The notes beneath the pieces were generated by a model. That model was not told the DNA's origin, did not search any database, and was given only the letters and a program-made list of their open reading frames with translations. Both the position numbers and the translations under genes were made by a program. Positions 36,648 to 47,500 of a DNA stretch of 64,000 bases are shown here, in pieces. Position 1 is the first letter of the stretch. Each line of letters opens with the position of its first letter. The DNA is from Streptomyces erythrochromogenes (GTDB lineage: Bacteria; Actinomycetota; Actinomycetes; Streptomycetales; Streptomycetaceae): the NCBI RefSeq assembly GCF_036170895.1, contig NZ_CP108036.1, positions 5,263,501 to 5,327,500 on the forward strand. The letters are read 5' to 3'.

Positions 36648-37460
36648 ATGCCGAAGCCGATAGAGACGTCCGACCGATCTATTGAAACGCCGAGCCGCGC
36701 CGAACTCGTCGACCATCTGGTCCGCACGCGGATCGCGGGGCAGGTCGCGACGCCGCGCGAGAACAACCTCTCCCACTACCGCAAGCTCGCCAACGGCGAC
36801 CGGCACTACTGGCTGGGCCTGGAACTGGGTGACCGCTGGACCGACGAGCAGGACGTCCTCGCCGTGATGGCGGAGCGCTGCGGCGTCGTGGACGACCCGG
36901 GCTTCCGCTTCGGCCAGGACACCATCGACCCGGAGCTGACCGTGGCCGGCCTGGACCGGCTGGCGGCGCGGCTGCGCAAGGCGGCGGCCGACCGGCAGAG
37001 CGTGCTGTTCGCCACCGGCCACCCGGGCGGCCTGCTGGACGTCCACCGGGCGACGGCCGCGGCGCTGCGCGCGGCGGGCTGCGAGATCGTGGTGATCCCG
37101 CAGGGGCTGACGGCCGACGAGGGCTCGGTGTGGCAGTTCGCGGACGTCGCGGTGCTGGAGCGGGGCGCGACCCTGTGGCACACCCATTCACCGGCCCCGA
37201 TGGCGGCGATCCTGGACGCCCTCACGGCTGAGCAGCGCCCCCAGCCGGACCTGGTCGTCGCCGACCACGGCTGGGCGGGCTGCGCGGCCCAGCGCGGGCT
37301 GGACGCGGTCGGCTACGCCGACTGCAACGACCCGGCGCTCTTCCTCGGCGAGGCCGAGGGCACCCTCCAGGTGGCGGTCCCCCTGGACGACCACGTCCGC
37401 GACCCCCGCTACTACGACCCGCTGGTGGCGTACCTCCTCCACGCGGCGGGCCTGCGCTGA
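36648..37460 (+). CDS. Phosphatase-like conserved protein
   Basis: A 270-residue soluble protein. It has NNLSHYRKLANGDRHYWLGL, an alpha/beta core with LFATGHPGGLLDVHRATAAA, EIVVIPQGL and LVVADHGWAGCAAQRGLDAV, and the late FLGEAEGTLQVAVPLDDHV. Homologues in streptomycetes are, as I recall, listed as phosphatase without biochemical support. An in-frame ATG three codons upstream (36639) is possible. It is 65 bp after the TetR gene on the same strand and ends at a strong terminator. The role is unknown. Confidence 0.7.
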   Translation: MPKPIETSDRSIETPSRAELVDHLVRTRIAGQVATPRENNLSHYRKLANGDRHYWLGLELGDRWTDEQDVLAVMAERCGVVDDPGFRFGQDTIDPELTVAGLDRLAARLRKAAADRQSVLFATGHPGGLLDVHRATAAALRAAGCEIVVIPQGLTADEGSVWQFADVAVLERGATLWHTHSPAPMAAILDALTAEQRPQPDLVVADHGWAGCAAQRGLDAVGYADCNDPALFLGEAEGTLQVAVPLDDHVRDPRYYDPLVAYLLHAAGLR

Positions 37461-37488
37461 CGGCGTAGCCGCCGCGGAGACAGCGAGA

Positions 37489-37516
37489 AGCCCCGGCCGG
37501 TATTCCGGCCGGGGCT
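37489..37516. terminator. Bidirectional terminator
   Basis: AGCCCCGGCCGG-TATT-CCGGCCGGGGCT is a perfect 12-bp stem with a tetraloop. It closes the phosphatase-like gene from the left and the RHS-immunity unit from the right. Confidence 0.9.
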
Positions 37517-37593
37517 CCCTTATGCCCGGGCTGGGGAGACCCGGCGCGGCCGCCTGGTCTGCATTTCGTTGCACCAGGCGGCCGCCACGTACG

Positions 37594-38046
37594 TCAGCCA
37601 GTCAGCTCGGTCGAGCGCAAGTACTGACCTTGGACGTGGGGGAGGAACCCCCCCTTTGTGCCGTCCTTGTAGTGGACGACCACGAGGTAGATCTTGCAGG
37701 ACTTCCCGGTATCGGGCGCCGGGAAATCGAATCTGATCCCCGGCGCCTCGTCGGGGTAGGTGTCGAACACCCAGGTCGCCGGCCCGGTGTAGGTGTCAGG
37801 CGCCAGCCCGGCGGACTGCCCGCAGTCCTGCCGGGGCTCCGTCACCCGCTCGAGCTCCGCGGAGCCGTCGGCCCGAACCGTCAAACGCCCGCCGTCTGCG
37901 CCTCGCCAGGCTCCGTCTACATCGGCAACCACAAGCTCGGGCTCACGCTCCTCGCCCATGTCTACGAGGAAGGCGGCCAACAGCGCTGTGAAGAGCCCTC
38001 CCGCGCCAACGAACCACCAGACGGACCCTCGTGGGCGGACGTTCAT
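37594..38046 (-). CDS. Candidate immunity protein for the RHS toxin
   Basis: A 150-residue protein with one N-terminal membrane helix (residues about 9-28, WWFVGAGGLFTALLAAFLVD) and an outward-facing beta-rich domain (GAWRGADGGRLTVRADGSAE, then WVFDTYPDEAPGIRFDF). Two cysteines in the outer part (RQDCGQ, GKSCKIY) could form a disulfide. The lipocalin-like G-x-W start resembles small surface domains often found behind polymorphic toxins. It begins 33 bp after the RHS stop, same strand, and ends before a terminator. Immunity is inferred from position and topology only. Confidence 0.7.
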   Translation of the reverse strand: MNVRPRGSVWWFVGAGGLFTALLAAFLVDMGEEREPELVVADVDGAWRGADGGRLTVRADGSAELERVTEPRQDCGQSAGLAPDTYTGPATWVFDTYPDEAPGIRFDFPAPDTGKSCKIYLVVVHYKDGTKGGFLPHVQGQYLRSTELTG

Positions 38047-38079
38047 GAAGCCCTCCTTTCCTTACCCGGCGTCATGATC

Positions 38080-41000
38080 TCAGTAGCCCAGGTTGTACTC
38101 GGGTCGGGAGGAGTGACCCGAACCCACGTATGCCTTCGCATCGATGATGATGCGGGTGTTGAAGTATTGACTTCCGAGCCTGAACTCGTACGGGGTTGCA
38201 CGGTCGAGAATTCCCTTGCCGATTTCTCTGCCGCGGGCGTTGTTGTAAAGGTCTGCCAGATGGTCGTCCCGTGTTCCGTCGTGGAGGTATGCCTCATGGG
38301 CGTCGGCCCAGGCGATCGCACGCTCCTCGCCGAGTTCCACAGTCAGCCTGGCCTGCCACAGTGTGTGCCGGTAGGCGTTCGTGGGCATACCCGTACGTTC
38401 TTCTTCTGCTTTGGATTCGTCCTCGGCCCACTGCTTGATGTTCCGAGCCGTCCAGCATTCGAGCGGATCGTTCACACACCTTGTCCGCTCTGCGAGGTTT
38501 GGCTTGAGGAGCGAAGCGTCTGCCTTACCGTCGGCCCCGTCGCCCGGAACCCAATGAAGCGGCCAGGTCTGCCGACCGAGGTAGTCCCGCTCCAAGCGGA
38601 GCGCCGCATTCACAAGGTCCTGTGGGCTGCGTCCACCGGGGGGTCTGACGAAGACCCCGGGCCTGGGCTTGCTGCCGCACCAGATACCGCAGCCTTTGCT
38701 GCGCGCGGAATATATCGTCCCGTAACCGGTCGTGTACCTCCGCGCGGCTTCGACGACGCTCTGGGGCTTGGACTGGAAGCCCTGGTCGGAGTCGCCTTCG
38801 AAGTATTTGAGGCCGTCCGGGTCGGAGAAGGTGAACGGGTTGTTCGCGGCATAGGTGTAGCCGTGGAGCTGCTGGGCGTCCTTGAGATCCATGATCGGGT
38901 CGACGGAGATGAATCGGCCGATCAAGGGGTCGTACTCGCGGGCTCCTATGTGGGTCAGGCCGCTGTCGTTGTCCTTCGTGCCTCCGACGAAAGTCTTCTC
39001 GCCGGTCCACGTCGTCGGCTGGGTGCCGCGGGTCTCGCCGAACAGGCCCGTCTTGCGGCGGGTGACCGTCTGGGTCGCGTCGGCGGTCACCTGGGTGGTG
39101 CCGGTGTTGTGGTGGTCCGCGAAGATGAAGGTGAGCTTGCCGCCCGTGCGGACGGCGACATCGCCGTAGTAGCGGGTGCCGGTGGCCGTGCCCGCCTTGT
39201 CCAGCTTCAGCTCGTTGCCGGACGGCAGGTACAGCGTGGTGCTGTCCTTTTCCTTGCGCAGGAGGCGGTTACCGGTTGCGTCGTAGATGAACGAGTCGGT
39301 GGTCGCGCCCTGGGCGAGGGACTTCAGCCGACCTTCCGCGTCCCAGTCGAGATACTGCGTTTCACCCGTGCCGTTCTTCCGGGTCTTGGTGTTGCCGGAT
39401 GCGTCGTAGGTGAAGGTCTCCTCGTGCGGGTTGGTGCCGGTCTGGGTGACCTTTGGCAGGTCGTGCTTTCCGGCGGTCGGGGGCGCGTAGGTGCGGATGG
39501 TGTCCTCGGTCGGGCCCGAGGCGGTCTTGTGCTTGGTCTCCGTCTTGCGGTTGCCGACGGCGTCGTAGGTGTATGTCGTCCAGTACGGGTCTTCGCCACC
39601 GATGACGGAGGCAGAAGGCGCCGCCGCGCAGGTTTCGCCCTTGTTCGTCCAGGCCTCGGTGATGCGGCGCAGGGAGTCGAGGCTGACGCACTGGGTGTCT
39701 GTCGTCCGGGCAGCGTCCTGGCCATAGGCCGAGGCGATCGCCGTCAGGTTGCCAGCGGGGTCGTTGGTGTACTTGGTGTCTTCGATCCGCTGGGGCGCGA
39801 GCTCCCGGTCGGTGACGGTGCGGGTGAGGGAACCGGTGTGCTCGTCGTACTCGTTCGTCCGGTACAGGCTCTGGTCGGACGCTCCGAGTTCCTGGCGGAC
39901 CGAGCGGCCGTAGTGGTCGTAGGAAACTGCCCCGATGAGGCGGCTGCTGCCCACACCCATGCTGTTGAGTAGGCCCGAGACCGACTTGTAGGTGCTGCCC
40001 ACCGTCTCGGCCGGGAGGCCGCCCATGGCCGGGTGCCTGGTCGTGCGGACCTGGCCGGCGATGTTGTAGGTGTTCGCCCACTTGTATGTGCCGGCCGTCG
40101 CACCAGTGTCGGGGGTGGACGGGATGGTGACCTGGGTTTCGAGAGGCTGGTAGAGGTCGTTGTAGGACAGGACCTCCGAGGTGTACGCCTTGCCGTCGAC
40201 GTGGCGCGTGGACTTGGCGGGCTTGCCCTTGGCCACGGTGTCGTAGACGGTCGAGGTCAGCGGCGTCGCGCCCTGCTTGGTGGCGACGGCGCGACCGAGG
40301 TCGTCGTAGTCGGTGTGCAGCGTGATGCCGCGGGCGTCGGTGACGTCGGTGACGCGGTCACCCACGTCGTAAGCGGTCTTGGTGACGCCCTTGTCCGGGT
40401 CGTTCACCTCTACCTGGCGGCCGCGGACGTCGTAGGTGTACGTCCACTTGGCGTTCGCCGGGTCGGTGACCTGGGCCAGCTGTCCGAGCTTGTTGTAGGT
40501 GTAGAGGGTCGACTGCGAGGTGGTGCGGGTCGTGTCGGTGTATTGCTTGACCTCGACCGTGCGACCCAGCGCGTCGACGACCGTTGTGCTCGTGGTGCCA
40601 CCCGGGGGCGGGCTGACCGTGGTGCTGTCGCCGGTGTAGCCGGTCGTGGTGCGCTTGGTCTCGGTGCCGAACTTTTTGGCGATCACCGCCGTCGGGCGGC
40701 CTGCGCCGTCGAAGAGGGTGTCGGTGGAGGACGGGTAGTTGAGCTCCTGGCCCGTGACCAGATCGGTCGAAGGCGCGCCGTCGGCGTAGTACGTGCCGGA
40801 GGTGCGCCATGCCAGGCCGCGGGTGTCGTAGAAGGTCTCCGTGACCAGACGGCCGGACAGGTCGGGCGACTGGGTCTGCGTCTGCCGCTCACGCAACAGA
40901 CCGTCCTGAATGGAGTGGACGACGGAGTATTCGTAGTCGTGGGTCAGCGTCTTGGACGTGACCACGTTGGGACCGCTGTTGCGGACGGTGTACTGGAAGA

Positions 41001-44000
41001 CGCGGCTCGGCAGGTCCGGGTAGGTCTCGGCAGCCCAGTTCGGGGCCCAGACCTTCGTCACCCGGCCCATAGCGTCGTACGCCGTCGTGGTGACCTTGCC
41101 GTTGGGGTCGGTGACCTTGGTGGCCTGCCCGCGCAGCGGGTCGAGCTGGCTGGTGACCGCATGCCCCAGCGGATTCGTCACTGTCATCGCGGTCGGAGCC
41201 TCGCCGGTGGCGGGCGTGTGCGAGGTGGTGGTCACCCTTCCGTACGCGTCACCGGCCGCCAGTACCCGTCCGTAGAGGTCGTAGCAGAGCTGGTCCTTAG
41301 CAGCGCCGCAAGTCGACGGGACGGTCGACGCGGTGTCGTAGCCGTCGCCCTTGCCGTTGATCTTCTCGGTCTTCGTCACCAGGCCCCGGCCGGGGACGGT
41401 GCCGAGCGTGCCGTTGTCGAAGTAGGTCCGGGTGTCGCTGATGACGTCGGCCGGAGTGCTACCGGTCGTTTCACACGGAAGCGCGACGGTCTCGACGCGG
41501 CTCTGCCGGTCCAGGATCCACGTGGCGGTGTTGCGCGCGTACGTGGTCCGGGTGCAGGACTCGTCGCCGGTTTTGGCGGTGTCACCGGTGCTCAACTGCC
41601 AGTCGGCCATGCCGTACTCGTCGAAGTGACGGCTAGTCTCGGTCGTTCGGGTGCCACCGGTGACGGTGGTGCGGGTCGACTCCTTCTCGACGTTCGTCTT
41701 GTAGGAGGTGAGGTTGGGCAGTCCCGGGCGCAGGCGCTTGGCCACTTCGGCCGAACGCCACGGCGTGCTGGACGTCGCGCCCAGGAGTTTGGTGGTGTCG
41801 TCGCCCTCGTAGGTGGCCGTCTCACGGACCATGCCTGCGAACTCGGGCCGGTCGGTGACCGCCACGCCGGTGCCGTCCTTGACCTCCTTGCCGTCGAGGC
41901 CCCGGAAGTAGCGGGTCTCGGACAGCGTCTTCGGGTCACTGGCCGCACCGGTGCGGGTCTGGACGAGTCCGTAGCCGCGGGCGACGGAGTGGACACGGTC
42001 CTCGGCCTTGGTGAACTCGCTGGTGTCCTTGTCCCAGGCCGCTCCGCCGACGTAGGTGTACGAGGTCACCTTGTCGGGCGTCGATGCGAGGTTGTCGCCC
42101 TCCACGATCTGGTTGACGACATAGGTGTTGAACCAGTCGAGCTTGGAGGTGTCACCCTCCCAGGCCCACTTGACCGGGAAGCACCGGGTGGTGTTCGTCG
42201 CGTCCGAGGTCGGAAGCGTGGTGGGAGTGCAGTCCTGCTGCGAGTAGGTGACGCCGAGGGTGCCACCGGTCTCGGTGTTGACCTGGGACATTCGCAGCCG
42301 GACGTAGGGGGCCAGACCGTCGCCGGTCTTGTCCACCCGGTTGGGACGCTGCTCACCCGCGAACGTGACGGGGTCGAGCGGGACGTCCTGCGCGGAGCCC
42401 GCCTTGCCAGTGCGCGAGATGGACTTCAGCCACATCGGGGTGGATATGCCGTCGCCCGCCGGCGGGAAGTTCTGGTCCAGGGTCCAGGAGTCGACGTCCT
42501 GGTACGCGCCGCCGGTGAGGACCTTGGTGTGGATGCCGGTCAGGCGCATCCGGGACCAGAAGGTCGGCGAGTACTGGCCCTTGCACTCCGTGGAGCCGTC
42601 CTTGCAGAACAAGTCGTACGGAGAGTCCGGCCAGTTCTTCGCGTTGGCCTCGTCGAAGGTGCCGCAATTGGTGAGGCAGCGCTCGTTGACGTCGAACTTC
42701 ACCTGCGCCATCGCCTTGCCGCTGTAGACGGCGTCGGAGCGGAGCCCGTAGTCGATGTGGTCGAGCCAGCCGCCGCGGATGTACGGCGTGACCGTGGCCT
42801 TGCCGGTGGTCATGGAGACGTTCCGGCCGTAGTTGTTGGTCTCGGTCTTCCAGTAGTACGCCATCGCGTCACCCCCGGGGGTGACCACGTAGTCGAGCTG
42901 CCAGCGCCAAGCCTGCTTGCACGAGGCGCTCGCGAACGAGGCGTTGTAGCAGGGCTCACCGGCCTGGTTGCCGAAGACGGGCGCGGTCCAAGCGGAGTTG
43001 GTCGTCGGCGTGGACACCGCGTCCTTCCAGCCCGGGAGACGGTTCAAACCGAAGAAGTACTGCGTACCGTCGGTCGTAGTGATCTTCCAGTGCTCACCGT
43101 CGTTGTCGCCGTTCACGGCGCCGGTGAGCTTCTCGACCTTCTCGCCCGAGTCCGAGGCCGGGTGCCAGCCCTTGCCCTGCTCGTAGACGAGCTCGGTCGA
43201 CTTGCCGCCCAGCGACAGCGTGGCGTTGTCGTTGAACCAGCACTGGTCGCCGACCTTGGCGGTGTTGGTGCCGCCGGTCTTGTCGTCGTTGCAGGCCTTG
43301 TACTTGCGCTCGATGAAGCCTGGCTCCCAGTTCCAGCCGTCACCGATCCACGAGCCCTGGCTGTTGGACATGCCCGTGCGGCCGTCGACGGCCTGGGAGC
43401 TGTAGCCGAGCGAGATCTGCGGGCCCAGCCCGCCGGGCACGGAGGGCGTCGCCACCGGGTAGGACCAGGAGAAGGCGCCCGTCGAGCCGCCCGCGCTCCA
43501 AGAGCCGGAGGGCTGCAGCGAGGTCGCCTTGTAGTCACCTGTCGGGCCGGCGTCACCGGCCGTCGTGGCGAGGACCGTCGCGCCGCCCGAAGCCGCGGAT
43601 GCCGACTTCGCCGACACCCCCGCGGACTTGGCCGAAGGAGCCGCGCCCTGCGTGGTCACCTGAGCCGACAGCTTGCCCGCGCGGGTGTCGTTCTGCGTCT
43701 GCAGCGGCGTCTGGGTACGGCACTCCGCGCGTTCCGGAGTCGTCAGCGCACACGCCGGAAGCTCCACCAGGCGCAGTCGGGAGGCGTAGTCGCCGCCGTA
43801 GGCGCCGCGGAAGGAGTTGTAGTCCACCTCGACCTTCGTCGGCGCGGCTTGCGCACCGCCGTCCGACCGTCCGACCGATAGCAGGACGCCGTCGATGCCC
43901 GCCTTGCGCGCCGCGTCCTTGCCGACGACGGAGACCTTGACCTTCGACGGTGCTTCGGCCGCCTTGCCCGGCGGTACGTAGACCGCGACCGGGAGCTTGC

Positions 44001-44355
44001 CGGCCTGCTGCGAACCCGGGTCGACGACCGGCCCGCGAGCAGCACCCGACAGGAACGACTTCGAGACCGGACCCGAGGCCGGAGTCGAGGTCAGACTCAC
44101 CTCTGCCGAACCGGCAGCCGGCCAGGAGACCTTCGGCGCCTTCCACGGAGTCGCACCCGCGTCATCGGCCTTCTTTGCGCCACCCGCGCGGACCGGCTTG
44201 ACCGGTACCGCCTTCGGCTGCTTGAGCTCCGGTAGCGATGGCTTGGATTTGCCATCCGCTACGGCGACAGCGCTGGGCAACATGCCCGAGAGGACGACTG
44301 CGGCCAACGCCACAGAAAGTCCTCGCGCACTGAATTTTCTCACACCCCACCCCAT
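38080..44355 (-). CDS. Secreted RHS/YD-repeat polymorphic toxin candidate
   Basis: A 2,091-residue protein. A Sec signal (core LSVALAAVVLSGMLPSAVAV, cleavage near AVA-D) is followed by a long N-terminal module with SpvB-like beta-sandwich features (residues about 40-700; FSWSYPVATPSVPGGLGPQI, VTYSQQDC), then YD repeats from about residue 1090 (YDAMGRVTKV, YDVRGRQVEV, YDDLGRAVAT, YDAVGNRKTE) and the RHS core (LTHIGAREYDPLIGRFISVD, then NPFTFSDPDGL). After PDGL (residue 1849) comes a 242-residue unique tail with MPTNAYRHTLWQARLTVELG, WADAHEAYLHDG and HLADLYNNARGREIG, which I read as a DUF6973-like toxin domain. A GTG at 44343 is an alternative start. Confidence 0.9.
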   Translation of the reverse strand: MGWGVRKFSARGLSVALAAVVLSGMLPSAVAVADGKSKPSLPELKQPKAVPVKPVRAGGAKKADDAGATPWKAPKVSWPAAGSAEVSLTSTPASGPVSKSFLSGAARGPVVDPGSQQAGKLPVAVYVPPGKAAEAPSKVKVSVVGKDAARKAGIDGVLLSVGRSDGGAQAAPTKVEVDYNSFRGAYGGDYASRLRLVELPACALTTPERAECRTQTPLQTQNDTRAGKLSAQVTTQGAAPSAKSAGVSAKSASAASGGATVLATTAGDAGPTGDYKATSLQPSGSWSAGGSTGAFSWSYPVATPSVPGGLGPQISLGYSSQAVDGRTGMSNSQGSWIGDGWNWEPGFIERKYKACNDDKTGGTNTAKVGDQCWFNDNATLSLGGKSTELVYEQGKGWHPASDSGEKVEKLTGAVNGDNDGEHWKITTTDGTQYFFGLNRLPGWKDAVSTPTTNSAWTAPVFGNQAGEPCYNASFASASCKQAWRWQLDYVVTPGGDAMAYYWKTETNNYGRNVSMTTGKATVTPYIRGGWLDHIDYGLRSDAVYSGKAMAQVKFDVNERCLTNCGTFDEANAKNWPDSPYDLFCKDGSTECKGQYSPTFWSRMRLTGIHTKVLTGGAYQDVDSWTLDQNFPPAGDGISTPMWLKSISRTGKAGSAQDVPLDPVTFAGEQRPNRVDKTGDGLAPYVRLRMSQVNTETGGTLGVTYSQQDCTPTTLPTSDATNTTRCFPVKWAWEGDTSKLDWFNTYVVNQIVEGDNLASTPDKVTSYTYVGGAAWDKDTSEFTKAEDRVHSVARGYGLVQTRTGAASDPKTLSETRYFRGLDGKEVKDGTGVAVTDRPEFAGMVRETATYEGDDTTKLLGATSSTPWRSAEVAKRLRPGLPNLTSYKTNVEKESTRTTVTGGTRTTETSRHFDEYGMADWQLSTGDTAKTGDESCTRTTYARNTATWILDRQSRVETVALPCETTGSTPADVISDTRTYFDNGTLGTVPGRGLVTKTEKINGKGDGYDTASTVPSTCGAAKDQLCYDLYGRVLAAGDAYGRVTTTSHTPATGEAPTAMTVTNPLGHAVTSQLDPLRGQATKVTDPNGKVTTTAYDAMGRVTKVWAPNWAAETYPDLPSRVFQYTVRNSGPNVVTSKTLTHDYEYSVVHSIQDGLLRERQTQTQSPDLSGRLVTETFYDTRGLAWRTSGTYYADGAPSTDLVTGQELNYPSSTDTLFDGAGRPTAVIAKKFGTETKRTTTGYTGDSTTVSPPPGGTTSTTVVDALGRTVEVKQYTDTTRTTSQSTLYTYNKLGQLAQVTDPANAKWTYTYDVRGRQVEVNDPDKGVTKTAYDVGDRVTDVTDARGITLHTDYDDLGRAVATKQGATPLTSTVYDTVAKGKPAKSTRHVDGKAYTSEVLSYNDLYQPLETQVTIPSTPDTGATAGTYKWANTYNIAGQVRTTRHPAMGGLPAETVGSTYKSVSGLLNSMGVGSSRLIGAVSYDHYGRSVRQELGASDQSLYRTNEYDEHTGSLTRTVTDRELAPQRIEDTKYTNDPAGNLTAIASAYGQDAARTTDTQCVSLDSLRRITEAWTNKGETCAAAPSASVIGGEDPYWTTYTYDAVGNRKTETKHKTASGPTEDTIRTYAPPTAGKHDLPKVTQTGTNPHEETFTYDASGNTKTRKNGTGETQYLDWDAEGRLKSLAQGATTDSFIYDATGNRLLRKEKDSTTLYLPSGNELKLDKAGTATGTRYYGDVAVRTGGKLTFIFADHHNTGTTQVTADATQTVTRRKTGLFGETRGTQPTTWTGEKTFVGGTKDNDSGLTHIGAREYDPLIGRFISVDPIMDLKDAQQLHGYTYAANNPFTFSDPDGLKYFEGDSDQGFQSKPQSVVEAARRYTTGYGTIYSARSKGCGIWCGSKPRPGVFVRPPGGRSPQDLVNAALRLERDYLGRQTWPLHWVPGDGADGKADASLLKPNLAERTRCVNDPLECWTARNIKQWAEDESKAEEERTGMPTNAYRHTLWQARLTVELGEERAIAWADAHEAYLHDGTRDDHLADLYNNARGREIGKGILDRATPYEFRLGSQYFNTRIIIDAKAYVGSGHSSRPEYNLGY

Positions 44356-44563
44356 GCTTCTAGAAAGATTTACGGCGCAGACTAACAGGCAGAATTCGCC
44401 AATCCGGCATCCCGGAATTAGTTCCAATTGGGCCAAGGGGAACTAGTGGCCCATATGGGGTGACACGCGCCTGACTGGCGTAAAAATTGCAGGTCAGGGT
44501 GCAGATGCTGTCCGAGGCTCCCAGTAGAGTCAGCCCCGTGGATATCGGGCAGATGGAGTGCAT

Positions 44564-47500
44564 GTGAGAAGAAGAGAGGCCCTGCTCGGCGTGCCGGGCG
44601 GGCGGGGGATTTCACGGGCCATCTCGATGGCTCTGATAAGCGGAATAACCGCTACCGGATTGACTGTGATTAATCCTTCAACAATTGCCGTCGCGGCCAC
44701 CGATCCGGTCGCTGAGGGCTCCATGAGCGCGGAGGACTTCGCGCTCGCCAAGGCGAAGGAGACCGGCCAGCCCTACGAGCTGACGTCCGCGCGCACAGAG
44801 ACCTCGGACACCTGGGCGTTGCCGACCGGTAAGTGGTCGATCAAGCGCCACGGGACAACGGTGCGCGTCCGGCAGGCCGGTGGCTGGGTGCCCACCGATC
44901 CGACGCTGCAGTTCGCGGCGGACGGGAAGGTGAAGCCGAAGGCCTCGGCCGTCGCGATCGCCTTCTCCGGTGGTGGCACCGGCCCGCTGCTGACCGGGGT
45001 GAAGAACGGGCGGACCCTGTCGTTCACCTGGCCGCAGGCGCTGCCCAAGCCGACGCTCGCCGAGAACGTGGCGACCTACGCCAATGTTCTTCCGGACGTC
45101 GACCTCCAGCTGAAGGCCGAGGTCGAGGGCTTCTCCCAGCTGTTGGTGGTCAAGTCTGCCGCGGCGGCGCAGCACCCCGACCTCGCGACGCTCAAATTCA
45201 AGCTCGACACGGTGGGCCTGAACGTCACCAAGAACGCGACGACGGGTCTGTTGACCGCGACCAATCCGGCCGGCGAGATCATCTTCACCTCGCCGAATCC
45301 GGTGATGTGGGACTCGACCACCACGGGAGACGGTGCGCAGGCTGCACGGATGGGCGTGGCCAGTGCCGGTTCGGAGGCGGGCGGAGCCCCTTCGGACGTC
45401 TTCGTGACGCCGTCGGGAGCCAAGAGCGCCCAGATGCCCACCGCCGTCACGGGCGGCAACCTGGAGATCAAGCCCGACCAGGCCCTCCTGAAGGGTGCCG
45501 GGACCAAGTACCCCGTCTTCATCGACCCCTCGGTGGCATGGGGCGACCGGCAGAACTGGGCGTGGGCCTACCGCACCTGGGCGGACAACTCCTACTGGAA
45601 CACGAAGGAGGACGTGCGGGTCGGGTACGAGGACGAAACGAACGGGCTTTCGCGGTCCTTCTTCCAGGTCGACACCTCCGCCGTCAAGGGCGCCCAGGTG
45701 TCGAAGGCGACCTTCCGGATCAAGGAGACCTGGGCCTGGTCCTGCACCCCGAAGCCCGTGGAGCTGTGGACCACCGGTCCGATCTCGCGGGACACGACGT
45801 GGAACTACCAGCCTGGTAAGCGCAATTGGCTCGACACGGTCAATGCGGCCAAGGGTCGGGCTGCCTGCGCCGCCGGAAACCTGGAGTTCAACGCCACCAA
45901 CGGTGTCCGGGAAGCGGCGTCCAACGGCTGGTCCAGCATGACCGTGGGTCTGTACGCGTCCAACGAGAGCGACAAGTACTACTGGAAGCGGTTCGACCCG
46001 AAGACCGTCACGCTGGAGATCGAGTACAACAACCCGCCGAACACGCCGTCCGACCCGGGTGTTTCGCCCTGGGTCCCGTGCGAGCAGGGTGGCCCCATCG
46101 GCAACGCCGCGATCAGGCTCTACGCCACGGCCTCCGACCGTGATGCGGGAAACTTGAACACGGAGTTCCAGATCTTCAAGGCCGGTGAGAGCAGCCCCAC
46201 TCTCACCCAGAACCTTCCTTCGAACAACGGCAAGTTCGTCACCTGGAGCGTCCCGGACGCTTCCCTGCCCGACGGGAGCTACACCTGGCGGGCGCGGACG
46301 ACCGACGGGGACGGTGCCCAGTCGGGCTGGACCCAGTCCTGCAAGTTCACCGTCGACAGGGCCCGTCCGGCGGACGCTCCGAAGATCAGCTCCACCGTCT
46401 TCCCCGACGGTACGAACGGCTGGCCCGCGGGCACTGGCAAAGCGCGTAGCGCAGGTGCCTTCACCTTCTCCGCCAACGGTGACAAGGACGTCGTCTGGTA
46501 TGGCTACTACACCGACTGGGACCCGGAGGTGAAGAGCGCCTCCGTTGCCGCAGGCACTGATTTCACCGCGCAGATCACCCCGCCCGGCGCCGGCCCGCAC
46601 CTCGTGTACGCCTTCACCCAGGACGCCGCCGGCAATCGTTCCGACACCGCGGTGTACCGGTTCTACGCGGCCCGCGCAGCGGCGAGGGACGTGCCCCATG
46701 ACGTCAACGGTGACGGGAACCGGGACATCTGGAGCAACGACCTCTTCGGCAGCCTCCTGACCTACTCGGGTCAGGGTAACGGCAAGTTCTCCGCCATGGT
46801 CAGCTCCGCCAAGTCCTTCGCCGGCGCCCAGGTCGCCAATCTGGGCGACTGGGACAACAACGGCTACAACGACATGCTCGCCCTGCAGCAGAAGCCCGGT
46901 CTGCCGAGCAAGACGTTGTGGGTCTACGGCAACAACGGTCGGGGCGGCGTCATCGACCCCGTGGAGAAGTCCGTTTCGCGGCCTGCGGAGAACCACTGGT
47001 CCAACGCCGAGCAGATCATCACGCCGGGCAACCTCGACAACGACGGCGTTCCTGACATCCTCGTCAAGCAGGGCGACAAGCTCTGGGCCTACTTCAACTC
47101 CGTCTACGGCGACCTGGACGAGGCGACCCCCGTGCTGGTCGGCGGCACCGACTGGAACAAGTACACGGTCATCGCCGCCGGGGACCTCAACAAGGACGAG
47201 GTGCCGGACCTGCTGTTGCGGGACAACGCCACCGGCGACGTCTTGAGCACGCACGGGAATAAGAGCCCGGAGCCGACGCACACGGTTAACCTGGCGACGT
47301 GGGGCACCCTGCCCCGCACGAAGGTCCACTCCGGTCTGCCCCAGGCGAGTTACCCGCAGATCGGCTCGTCCGGCGACCTCAACGGTGACGGAGTCGCCGA
47401 CCTGTGGGCCCGCCAGGCCGACAACACCATGGTCGGCTGGCCGGGCAAGGCGACCGCCGACGGCTCGACCATCGCCTCCTTCGGCGCGCAGTTCCAGATC

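Noticed and set aside
40033..43881. 1,282-codon open frame on the plus strand
   Set aside because: Exact antisense of the RHS gene; the composition is Gly/Arg/Val repeats with no fold motifs.
38080..44355. TTA codons in the RHS and FG-GAP genes, checked for bldA control
   Set aside because: The TAA/TTA strings I checked are out of frame (they read as tyrosine or asparagine codons), so no bldA link is supported.
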